The notes under the pieces: model-generated
Told to the model about the DNA's origin: nothing
Seen by the model: only the letters and a program-made list of their open reading frames with translations
Databases searched by the model: none
Program-made: the position numbers and the translations under genes
Assembly (NCBI RefSeq): GCF_010015585.1
Contig: NW_022985068.1
Coordinates: 560,106 to 624,105, forward strand
Reading direction: 5' to 3'
DNA length: 64,000 nt
Source of the DNA: Eremomyces bilateralis CBS 781.70
Lineage: Eukaryota; Ascomycota; Dothideomycetes; Eremomycetales; Eremomycetaceae
Shown: positions 45,154 to 56,903 of the stretch, piece after piece
Numbering within the stretch: the first letter of the stretch is position 1
Layout of the letters: the number at the start of each line of letters is the position of its first letter

Positions 45154-48120
45154 TTATCCCCCAGCAACAACGGCAAGTCCCTCATAAATCTTCCTCCGAA
45201 TATCATAGAATGTTGCCATGTTCCGTTGTCGGACGTTGGGCGCGGTGATATTGCTTTCAATCTCAACCCTGCCGGTACCGCTTTTTCTAACAGCGATGGA
45301 GCCGTTGATAAGCAGAGTACCCTCTCCACGGAATTCCGCAAGGTATCCGGAACTTTGCATAAGCTTTCTCAAATCTGCCAGGCGCAAATCGCCCACATGT
45401 AGAGGAGCAGCCACTGCACGAGTGGCGGAAGCAAGGTTTGAAGGGAGCACACCCAGTATGGGCGTGGCACTGACTGCAGCTTTGTCGTCGGAGTCAGCAG
45501 TTTCGTCTTCCTTCACTGATTGACTCAGGTCTGCGGGATCCAAGACCACCTGACCGGCCTCCAAACGACCAGTAACGGCAACCACCCCCAACCCTCTAAC
45601 GTTCTGCCATTGAAGGCGCTTGACTAAGGGCTGGCTGAGCTTCACTATCCACGCGTTGGTATCGACGCTTGCATCCACGGTGTCACCAATGACAGGGGTG
45701 AAAACGATCGTTTGACTTTCGGTGCTGTCGCCATTTTCCGAGCCAAGCAGTTTCCGACAGTCCTTAGCAAGTGTCTGAGTCTCCTGCTCCTCACCACCAA
45801 CGAGAATGAGTTTGCGTGGGCGAATCAGCGGTATGAGCATGTGCAAGCTGCGCTTATCATGACGGCCGGCGAAGTCCACGAACGCGACACTTGCATGAAA
45901 GCGAATCTCCTCCTGGCTAATGACCGCTTTCCGTGGCCCTTCTGGAACGGCAGGTTCATCTTCGTCGGGTGAGTAGTCACTCTCAGACTCGTCGAAGTCG
46001 CGATCCTCCGTCGACCCTTTTGCGTGTTCGGAAATCCCGTTCGTTTTCCTCCTCTTGGAACGTGCATCATCCTGCCCAGCACGAGTCATGCCGTTCGCGC
46101 TGATTTTCGAGTCGCCCCATTTCCGCTTCTGGCCGACTGTTGTTTGCTGCTTTTGATCCTTTGCAGTCGCGTTTTCTTCTTCAAGCTGGTCTCTCTCTTC
46201 AGCACGAAGGTAGTCCTCGGGTCGAATCAGATCGCCAAAATCGTCGTTGCGTCGTCGTTTTGCCACGAAGGGGAATATCTTTTCACGGCCTCTTTTTCCG
46301 CGGACATCATAGTCATAGACACCTTTCTTGCGCAACAGTACGTTGATGCCCAGTTCAGCATCACTTAGCCCTAGTCGATGCCGGGCATGCGAGAGTGTGG
46401 CAGCTGCATTGAGAGCTTTGCCTTGATGTTCAACGTCTGAGTCCTCTGAGGATTCCGTTGTGGTCGAAGAGCGGTCGTCGACAGCATCAGCAGCACTCTC
46501 CATCGGTGCACCGGCGTCAGTTTGTACCGTGTTCTGAAGCTGTTTCTGCCGTGCGAGATACTGCTGGTAGAGCATCATGTCGTTAGGTCCGAGGGATTCG
46601 ACCTTGACTCGTTTGGTTTGAAATTGTTCGCCGCTAAGGTGAACCACCTCCGCAGTGTCTATGCCAGTCTCTGCTTTGGAATTGAACTTCGAGCGCTCTA
46701 GGTATAGATCCCAGAGCAGTCTTCCAAGGCCTCTCTCTGTTGAGGAGCATTCTGCAGCACGCTCGACCAGAAGAACTAAGCTCGTACTATTTTGAGCAAT
46801 TTGGGAAACGACCTCTTTCGAAAAGCCCCATTCGAGCGAAGAGTCGCTTGCAAGGATAACTTTACCTCCCTCCTTAGAGAGCGCCTTGATCAAACGGGAT
46901 TTATGCTCCACGAGCCTCAGATGTGTAAAGTCGAATGGCTGCGTATAGCTCTTTCGCGACTTTTTGCCGGTTATTGGGTCTTCGACTTGATCCTTTCCAT
47001 TGCTCACGTCATGAGCAGCATTCGCCATCTCGAATTCTCGAATCATGTCCTCATCCATCCACTCGAGCATGCTCTTTGCATGCCTGACAGCTGCACTGCA
47101 TGTTGAGCTCGCCAAATAAAGGCCTGACTTTCTTAATGATCTGCCATCGGGGCTGTCAGGGTCTGCTTTCCACGCTTTCTCCAGGACAACGGCAAGCTCT
47201 AAGATGCGAGCACTTGACTCGCATGGGATGAGAACGGTCCCGTCCTGATCAAGTGTACGTCGGACCAGGTCAAGGAGGGCGTCATCTCGTTTCTTGCGCC
47301 CTCCGGTGATAGCAACTCTCTCCGCACCCCTGCTACTGCATATGAGGGCCGTAGGACGACGAAGGTGCTCGATCACCTCGGCCCCTCCAGTACCCTGACC
47401 TCCCAGCCATGCAGCGCCAGATACGACGTGCTCTCGTGCCTGATTCCAGTCCACAGCATAGACAATCGACTCTAGCCCATGCTGAATGTGCCAAATAGTT
47501 CCCCCAAGTGTATAACCGGCACTGTAAGCGGTGATCGTGAGCCCATTTAGCGGCGGGGAGAATGGTGAGGGTATCGGTTGGTGGGGTTGTGAGTAGTTTA
47601 AGGGGTGAATATGTGAGAAATATCCAGCGATCTCGTCGGCTGTCGGCGGTTGAAGAAGCAAGTTTGGCTGTTCATTCGCCTTGAAAACAGGCAGTGTGTA
47701 TACGCTTTCGTCCAAGGTTGCCTTCGGGATTATTGAAGATGCGAGTGGTGCCGTTCCGTAGGTATCTTGGAGCAGCGTCTTTCCAAGGGAGACGACTGGG
47801 GTTGTGGCATAAACCGGGATTTTCGCGAACAAAGGAACGTTTTTGCAGAAGTGGGCGAAGGCTCCGAGATGAGCTTTGGTAGCATGAGTGAGCAATATTA
47901 TTGACAAGGTTGGAATATGCCTATCACCGAGATATTAGCTACAGCTGATTTGGTATCATCGTCTCGTGGCTTACCTCTCGAGAGCCTTAAGCTGCTCCAC
48001 ATCGAATCCATCATCCCAACCAACGTCAATAAGTATCTTAATGCCTCCATCGAGTTCGAGAATGGACTGAGATGCTGCACACGATGATTGCGCGCCAAGG
48101 AGAGGCGTGAAGGTGAACAT
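45154..48120 (-). CDS. CFT2: Cleavage and polyadenylation factor subunit CFT2 (CPSF100)
   Basis: Exons run 48120-47975 and 47920-45154, giving 970 residues. The start gives FTPLLGAQSSCAASQSILEL, then GIKILIDVGWDDGFDVEQLK, the opening of the metallo-beta-lactamase/beta-CASP fold. The metal motif of active enzymes (HxHxDH) is replaced by THATKAHLGA, as expected for the non-catalytic CPSF100 branch. Other signs are SAGYTLGGTIWHIQHGLESI, a long charged insertion around the middle with KKRDD-type and acidic runs, and a C-terminal domain near FVDFAGRHDKRSLHMLIPLI. Cft2 partners the nuclease Ysh1 in pre-mRNA 3'-end cleavage. MPE1, of the same complex, is nearby. Confidence 0.95.
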
Positions 48121-51100
48121 GGCGCGCCTGACCTTGATCCCCTATCAAGAAGGCCAAATCGAATGGTCACCTCTTCATTATCACCTTACGAAGGATCTGC
48201 CTCACCACCAGCGATGAGCTATGTTCACGAGCGCGTAGTTGCAGGGTGATACGTGACTCTCGCCCTCTCCAGATGTTGACGCGACTAGTGCAGTTGGCTC
48301 TGATGTGCAATGCGTGAAACCTAGGTGCATATATGGCAGCTGTCGTGCGCCAAACCAGTTTCAGCACGTGATGCTCCTCGAATTTCTACAGTCTACTTTC
48401 CGGCACCGAAATGCAATGTCTAGTTAATAAATTCAGCTAACACTGCCTATCATAATATTTGAATGTCAACATTATTGCCCCCTGGATGCCGTACCTGTCC
48501 AGACCTAAGCAAGTTATGATAGCCTCAAATCTAGCCTCACGATGGCAGTGTTTCTATACCAGTTCTCTTCTCTTATACGGATGGAGACTCATGGAGGTGA
48601 TGATACCTGCAGATTTCTGTCGATGGATGCATGATTGCAATCATACCGACTGCAAGGTCCGCGCCAGAGTGGCAGACTGTCGTCCGATTGAGCATTGCCA
48701 CTGATATCATGCTTGCCTCGCCTTCTTTCCTTGATTATATTCATTTTAAGTCAATTTATGTGCCATCATTTGCTTTAGGAGCTCTTGAGAGTTGTTCACC
48801 TTCCTCGGCTTTTTGCAAGCAAGTTCAGACCAGCTGTTTGTCGGCAGGAATACACAGAGTCAAGCATGACCCTACAAGAATTCATTGTCTTCTTCGCCAG
48901 GGAAAACGTCAAGGAGCAACAAGCACCCTTCTCCAAGGTCAGCGTAAGACCACTCCATATCTATGAGTGTCCACGCCTTGCTTCCAAAATGGCATCAAAG
49001 ATTGGGTTCTAATGTTCTAGCAGCCAAGGAGTTTGAAAATTGAACACATCCATTACTCACCTAGCGGCTCAATTATGCATGACACGTTGGCGCGCTGTAT
49101 GTCATCTTAGTGCTTCTTATTTCGGAGCTCGGTTCCTGGAGTCTGGAGAAGAGAACGATTTTCGGACTGCGATGGAAAAATTGCCTTTGAGAATTTGGGA
49201 TGCCATTATTGATCATCTCTTTACATACCTTACTGCATACGAGGATCCTCTGAGAGCTGGTCCGGGACGTATGCCCGCTGGAGCTTCCTAGCGGATAATC
49301 ACCACTTTCAGCTCCGAAAATTCGTTCATCTAGGTCCTGGAGAGTGGAGGTGATGCTGCCATGTTGATAGTCAGGCAGTTCTACTCTCTCGAAGATCAAA
49401 ACTATTGCGCTTCCTCTATTCCTTCTGAGAGGAGCAGCGTATGTCGACGTACTTGTGCTCAAGACTCTACCATTGGAAATATAAGTTTGGGCCTTTCGTG
49501 AAGTTATTCAGGTCAATAGCGTTTTTCCATTGCCTTTTTGGCTTTATTCCCCCTTCGGCCGCCAACTTCTGCAACTAAATTAGGGTAGGTACTTAGTTGC
49601 TACATAGTACAAGCGAACGAGCGTCAACCAATTGCCAGTAGTTTGCTACGACGGAGAGGACGAGTTCTGGTTGGCTTGGGTCCTCAACTTCGTTCATACT
49701 TCACCCTAATGTACCCCATGGTGTACTACCATGCAGCGTTGGAGGACGGCGCTAATGCAGCTGAGAACCTGACGAAGATCAGATATGCCCGCTCCGTTGC
49801 TTGTGAGGTGAGGTGAGAGGTCCCTGGAAATCTGCAGTATCTTAAGGTGTTCCAGCCATCACATCGGCATGCAACGAGGCCACCATCTTTCTCTTGTAAA
49901 CATGGTACGAGTAACGAGATCCTCCCCTTTAACTTCATGATGGAAGCAAGCACGACAGATGCCACTACTACTTAGATATCTAGTTCACGGTTAGATCGCG
50001 GGCGCCAAGATGGATTCCGTCATTCCTGTTATTGCGGAGCCATGCTCGGGATGATCATCGGTATTTTCACTATTTACGGAATACATATTTAGTATCCGTA
50101 ATCGGCCCTTCTCTTAGGTTTGTAGGATCCCCACTTTTATCACCGAACTCAATTACTGATGGCTATGGGTGCAGGGTGATGGACTGGCGGCAAGGGCACA
50201 ATGAGGGGCCAAAGGGCCGAGGAACATGAACCTCGTCTCGCTAGCAGTTCTTGGCCCCTTGCAACTGGAGTTCGTCAGTTATATCTGAGATCTGAACAAG
50301 AGGAGGAAACCCCTGGACTTGACCGCAGACAGACATCGGAGAGCCGCCACGAGCCCACGACAACTAATGCTAACTCGATGTGAGGCCGTGAGCGGTTGGT
50401 TCAGCACAATCCGCTCCCAGCCTCCCAAGTCTCTTGGCAAGGGGCGATCGATTGCCGTTCGGATAACAGCATAGGTATTCGAGCTCCTTGCAGCACATCG
50501 GTACAATGGACGAACTGTTTTGGGTCGGCAATCTTGCAAAATTCCATGCCCAACCTTGCACCAATTCGTTCGCTTGAGCGGAAAAAAGTCGTCGCCAGAA
50601 GTCTCAAGTCGTAACATGTCTTCCAAGTCGGTGAGCCAGATACAGGCTGGCGGAAGCTCCTCCGTTGCAATCGTAGCACGGCAGCGGTCAACATATTCCA
50701 CCCGGTACGTTGGACAGCTAGTTGAATTATCTGCATCTTGCGTCTTCGGTCAGATTTGTCAAGGAACCCCTTGCAGTCAAAAGTCGTCTTAATGTCCCTC
50801 TCCGTTCAATAAATCTGGGCATGAGATTTGCATCTGTTAACTGTTTCGAAACTGGGTTATATGGACTCCCATGCTAATTGCTAAGTCCTTTTGCGGAGTA
50901 GTTGGTCCCGACAGAACGGTACCGCTACGAGCTCTCTTCCTGGACCGAAGCTTTGGCGACTCGCTCGCCTAGAGCAATACGTCAATGCGTTCCTTTGCTC
51001 GCCTGATCTTTCCGCCCTAATGTTGCGGCGAAGTCTACTTTCCTAACAGGCACATTCAAGCGATCAACCATCATTTGATCATTGATGGGAATCAACCATC

Positions 51101-52441
51101 AGGGAATGTGATGTATGGGCCATCACAAAGAAACAGTTGTGGACTCAACAATTCTATCGATACAGCGGCATCCAATATCTATTTGGCCGAGTGCATACAA
51201 ACCCTGGTGATTTACGGTCTGGACTGCGGTACTCTGCAGGATTTGACAAAGACCACTCAATCACCCAGTTGCTAAACGCTACCTAATGACAACCATGAAG
51301 GTTTCAACTTTCTAAGGAAAGCTCCATCAACAAGGCCTTGGCAGTTGGCAAACACCCCACACCACCTCAATCAGTTGTGAACACAACAAAAGAAGTACTT
51401 AAAGAATACAGAACGATAGATCACCTGCCAAGTGCTGGCGCTGGTCACTAAGGGTTCAAGGACGTCGTCAAAGTCCAACAGTATTCTTAAAAGCTCGATC
51501 CTTCCACCGGAACGGTCGGCTGCCAGGAGATTTCATGGCTTATGTTGTATATCCAGCCCGTCCTCTTCTTGGCCAGCTGGTGGTGAACTGTATGTTTCTG
51601 GAAGATTATGCGGCTACTGGCTGCAGGATTCTTGCTTGCATCAGAAGTACACAGCACCATAGCTGCAGGCCATGCCCCAACAAAGCCTCTTGCTAGGCTT
51701 ACTGGCTATAAACTCCTAAGCCAGCAAGATACTGAGATCGAGATGTGCACTCATGGAGTCGTGGGCAGACTCAACAGGGCAAACCTCGACTGCGGAGTCG
51801 CGGGATGCCCCCGCCCGACCATGACATGGGTCTCCTACATAACCTGCAGTCTTTCATTCCATCATTCATTGATGAGGGGTGAGGGCAGCAAAATTGGGGG
51901 AAGACGGAAATACCACACGCTGCCCAAAGCACACCCAATGAGGATGTCCGTCGAACTTTCTGGGGTGATGGTCATCTTGGGGATACGCCCACTCTCTTTC
52001 TTTGCATTAATTCTCCATCCTCCTGCCTTACTGGTGGCATAGGAGTGCTTCTCTCGTTCTCCATTTATACGTAAGCCCTCATCTGGCATTATAATCCATT
52101 CTTTCCCCTCGCCAGCTACACGGCCCCGCCCGCCAACGTTGTACAGAACCTGTCTCGGTGCAAAGTGCGTTGGCTTCTAGCGCATTCGTAATCCACACGC
52201 GATACCCGTACTCTGGGAACTGTATCTCAGCTGAGAAGTTTGGTGTACAGTGCTATCCCTTCCGTCTCGTCTTGAAATCCCTCTCGTCTCCATCATTTTT
52301 ATGTCTGCTGTCCCGAGCCAAATATCGAGATACGTCCTCCTGAACCACCGTTCTAAGAACATCATTCCGTTCTCCAATGCTTCTACCCGACTATCGTCAG
52401 CCGCTCTCTAGGCTGTGATCCTCGTGCCCGGAAATTGAACA
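48121..52441. other. Gene-poor stretch of 4.3 kb
   Basis: No convincing gene is seen between CFT2 and the Zn2Cys6 regulator, unlike the rest of the window where genes are about 0.3-1.8 kb apart. A 39-codon open frame at 49172 begins MEKLPLRIWDAIIDHL and looks like an F-box start. Minus-strand frames at 50279-50736 and a plus frame at 51608-52042 have no recognisable content. The last 200 bp before 52441 should be the regulator's leader. A CACGTG box lies at 48365-48370 upstream of CFT2. Confidence 0.5.
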
Positions 52442-54297
52442 ATGGCTACAGGCATTTTGTTCGGGCCGGTGCAATCGGTACCTATTGTCCACTCCACTGG
52501 TACCTTGAGTTCCAGTTCATCCCCTCCTTCAACTGCGACATCGAGCGAGTCACCGACAACGGCTGTGTCCTTCACATTCAGCCCGCGATATGCATTCGAC
52601 CTCGCAGTCGATGACAGAATCCCGAAAGTAGAGGAAATAGAGGAAGATCTGCTCAAGAATGGGAAAATGGATACTTTGCCGGAAGTGGAGGACACTTCGC
52701 TTTCAGAAGAGTTGGTCGTTCAGAAGAGACCGAGGGGTCGACCAAGGAAACATCCCAAGGATTCCCCAACGGTTCTTCTAAAACCATCGAAAGGAAGGTC
52801 AAAGACTGGGTGCATAACATGCAGGCGACGGAAGAAGAAATGTGACGAAACGAAACCCGAATGTAGGCTCTTCCATACGCTACCACTCGTTTGAAGCGGG
52901 CCTTCTTATATGTCGCATACTACAAACCGAGCGGACTTGATACTGACGTTCGGGATAGGCAATCATTGCATAAAAAACAATGTCACATGCGAAGGGTACC
53001 CACCTCGAGATTACTGGCAAAGTGGGAGGCAGAGGCTCATGAAAGGTTCGTGGGAAGCGCACCATCTCGCGAGTCGGTATGCTAACTCAACTCTGTAGTA
53101 GCTCGACGGAACAGCCATGAGAGTCCTCGAACTCTCCCCACTCTCATAGATGGCGTCGAAAATGATATGGATTGGCTCCTGCTGAACCACTTTCAACTTG
53201 GAGTGAGCAAAGTTCTCAGCCTATGTATGGAGAGAAACAATCCGTTCAAGGAGCTTTTCATGCCAATGGCAATGCAGCATAAGGGTCTCATGCATTCTCT
53301 TCTCTGCCTCGCTGGAACTCATCTTATCACCAAGGATAAGGAGGCGAACTTGGTCGCCTATCAAGAAAGGCAGTCGCACCACTACTCGCTAGCTCTGCAA
53401 ATATTACGGACAGATACAAACCTAGCGAACGCCCGAGGAGGAGATCAAAAGGTCATCATCGATGATCCCACGACCGCACAAACCGTTCTTCTCTGTTTGA
53501 ACACCATCACAGCTGGGGATGTTTCTGGGGAGTATCGGACTCACATGGACATCGCCAGGTTTGCTATGCAGCGTAGCAACGCCTACAACAATGACTTCCG
53601 GGGTTTTATTTACGAGTTTTTCGTCTACCACGACGTCTCAAACTCCATTACCGCAGTGGATCGTCCGAATATCCTCATGTCCGAGGACTTCCAGCTTCCG
53701 GAATACATGATGCAACAACCTGCGCTCGGAAACTTCCTCGGAGTTATGGATGGTCTGTTTTTGTGTATGTCCCGGATTCGGAGCCTACGCGACCGAGTTC
53801 GTGCGCGAAGTCAATCGGGCGAGAAGCCAGTGGTCGACTTCCAGATCCTTTCCGAAGCGCAAGGAATCGACCAGGAGCTCCGGGATTGGACGAGTACGCA
53901 GCCACTGGATTCACCTCGCTGGACACTATCAATGCTTTACCGGCAATGTACCTGGATTTATCTGCACCGGACCATTCTACCATCAGTACCGAACGCCCAA
54001 CTCAGCATGGCGGTTGAAGAAGGCCTGGCGTTTTTGCGCCATCTGCCGTCAGATTCATCCACCCAAAGCCTAGTGTTAATGCCGCTTTTCCTACTCGGCT
54101 GTGCCGCATTCGACGAGACTCAACGGCCTACCATTTGCGAGGCGTTTGATAACTTGATGACCTTCTCCAGCTTAGGCAACATTGTCCATGCTCGGAAGAT
54201 CCTAGGAGAGGTCTGGCGTAGGATGGACGCAGGACTTGATTCATGGGATTGGGAGTCAATCATCCAAGAGATGGGTTTGGATTTCTTAATCACTTAA
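52442..54297 (+). CDS. Zn2Cys6 transcription factor with AT-hook
   Basis: Exons are 52442-52862, 52959-53045 and 53099-54297, giving 568 residues. The Zn2Cys6 cluster is split by the 96-nt first intron: CITCRRRKKKCDETKPEC joins NHCIKNNVTCEGYPPRDYW, giving all six cysteines. Just before it is an AT-hook core, KRPRGRPRKHP, which can grip the minor groove of AT-rich DNA. The rest is the helical fungal-specific transcription factor domain (DWLLLNHFQLGVSKVLSL onward). The layout resembles the Neurospora acr-2 group. Targets are unknown. The regulator sits in a gene-poor stretch, 2.6 kb from a broken pectin-side-chain lyase; any link is speculation. Confidence 0.9.
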
Positions 54298-56903
54298 GCA
54301 TCTTGTGGAACGAGTTTCTTTGAGGTCATCAAAATTATTTGGTCACGGCTGCTTGGAGGGGGCTGGCCGTTTTGCTGCTGCCTTTCTGCAAAATTATTTC
54401 GCTATTGCGGTTTCTTATTCTTCATGACTTTTCTCCTTCAATGATGGTATAGCTATGTTGGTCTTGGTTTACTGGGAAAGGAGCGCCTGGAGTCTGAACT
54501 CATCGGGCGAGACAATGGAGGTATCTGGAGTTGGATGTCTCTCGCAGTACCATGGGAAAATGCTGCAACATTGGGACGGAGAAACCACTGCCATTTGGGC
54601 GGCCCACTGGCTTCCGAAGAATGATAAATATTCTTCTATTTCTATTTAACTGTTCTCACTTCGCTTTCACCATGATCTGCGTACTCCACTCACGGCTTTC
54701 CGGTGACTCTGCATAAGAGAGCATAACATGCCGACTTACTTGCGATCATCAACTTCCCTGCGTTGATCCACGATGACGAATACTATAGCAAATGAAAGAA
54801 TTTAGGCATATGCGATGCACTCATCTGTGGCAGCCCTTGGACCGGATTTTTGAGTAGACCACCCCATCCATGTCTTCTTCTCAACCAGTCTTATATTGGG
54901 GAACCCTAATTGATGATTCATTACGAGAATCTAGAGTACGTATTCCGGAGGTCTTATGAGGTCGATAATGAAATGGAATTCGGAGAGTCCTCGCGCTTTT
55001 TCCTCTGGAGGGTTCCCATAGATCTTATACCAGGCTTTAAACACTTCTTGTCGTCGAAGCATGACCAGCTTATGACACTGGTCATGACCGGAGGCCCGAG
55101 TCTCAGCCACTGAGTTGAGTAGGGCGCCCAGAGGTTCGCCATGGGTACAATAGCGCCAATTTAGCGGGCTGGTTATAGGCGGTATCAGTACTGGATACGG
55201 AGCAATACAGCTCCAATCCGCACGGCGATTGCAGCATTTATAAGCCCACTAGATATTGCACCTCCCTCATGTTTTCTTTCCTTCGCCTCCATCGAAGGCG
55301 CATGCTTTGAGGAAACTTACGTACCACTATGCTTCAGTTCTCGTCTTTCGACCAGATTCGGGATTTAGGGCCTCACAACCCGGCAGGCGTGGGATTGGTG
55401 CCACATGACCCCAGACTTTCCGGCTCACCCATACTCCCATGCGACTTAAAGCGAGCGTGGGGGTTCATTTTCTCACAGCCAAGTTCAGTTGTTGGCAGTA
55501 CAGACTGGAAGATGAATATCGTTGCCCCCCTCGACAAAATAATGGTTTTGACATCTCTTCCGAACGCCCAACACTGACCTCTTAATTGCTCATTTGCTCG
55601 TATAGGACCTCCTAGATTCTTACACAATAGAGACGAACATCCCGACAATCTGGAACCGATCCGAGTCCATGCATCATCACTCATCTAAACACGAGCCGCA
55701 GAGCTGATTTGCATGGCATTGCACAGCAGGACAGGGGGCATCTGAACGAGTCCTGATGTTCTCACTGCTTGGCAATGACGGTATCAACAGCGTTGAACTG
55801 CCATGATCAGGGACTTCAAGATGTCGTCAAGTAGGTATGGATACATCGGAGTTATCAAGTATAATGGGGGTTCAGAACTTCAAGGTTCCTATTTCTATAT
55901 TCTCTTCAGAAATACGGAGTATTCGACGTTAAAATTTCAAGCGAAACGACGCCAAGATCAGTTCGGAGATCATTCTCGCCGAACATCCGGTTGTGGCGTT
56001 CGTTTCATTTTCTGAATCATGAGGCGATTGAGGGGAAAGCCAAACCGTAAATCAGTCAGAACACCATTCTCCCGACACTCTAATTACCATCGGAATAGAC
56101 CCAGATTGGACGGATCATGGCCCTTGAATGGTGTTTAACCTGGCTCCGTGTTGATTCAGACATCCGACAAAATAATCCCGCTCCCCACAATCGAACAGTC
56201 ACTTACATTGTGCAGCTTTAGAGAGCTAGAGTGGGGATTTCCTCGACAGGACGAGTGACGGGATATCGTATCCTTCCAAGAAGCCGATCAGCAGTTTTTC
56301 ATTCCAGGAATATCCACATAGGAAATGAAGCACTTGATGCTACCCGATATAGAACTATAACACCAGAATATCCGACGGGGCGGATGCTTTCGTCATCTCT
56401 CCACAAATCGGTGGTCGATTGGAAGTTGAAAGTTCGCTAGGGGGTATTGCAACTCCAGCCAGTCAAGGACAAAAGTAGCCTGAAGCGCAATATTATCTAA
56501 AGGCCAATCACTTTCAGGCGATATAGGCCACAGTATATTTGTCTTTATACATATGCCTAAACGTCTACTCCACAAAGTGTATAGATAGTATGGCGTGTAA
56601 TGGTTTCATTAACTCCAACAGTCGTGGAGGTGGAGAATTGCAATATGGCAGCTCCTCGGCAAATATCGACAAACAGACGTCCGAAATGATCACGGATATC
56701 ATAGGTCCGCTATTAGCGTTCGCGTTGTAATTCTTCTCCTGCTTTGAAACTAGGCGCAGAGAATTGGATAGGAATCTGACCAAAAGAGCTTGGAATCTTG
56801 TCTTGATGGCCAATGGTTCTTATAAAGTCGGCAGACCACCACTGAACGTCTAATGGTCGGTTCGAGAAGTCCAGTATTTGGGAGCCGTATTCAGTCCGTC
56901 AAG
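54298..56903. other. Gene-poor stretch of 2.6 kb
   Basis: No gene is seen between the Zn2Cys6 regulator and the broken lyase. Only short open frames without recognisable composition are present on either strand. Confidence 0.5.

Noticed and set aside
50279-50736. Minus-strand open frames of 111-140 codons in the gene-poor region
   Set aside because: They overlap in different frames, have no motif, signal or splice structure and start from poor contexts.
51608-52042. 144-codon plus-strand frame
   Set aside because: No recognisable domain; the first residues look like a weak signal peptide but the remainder has random composition.
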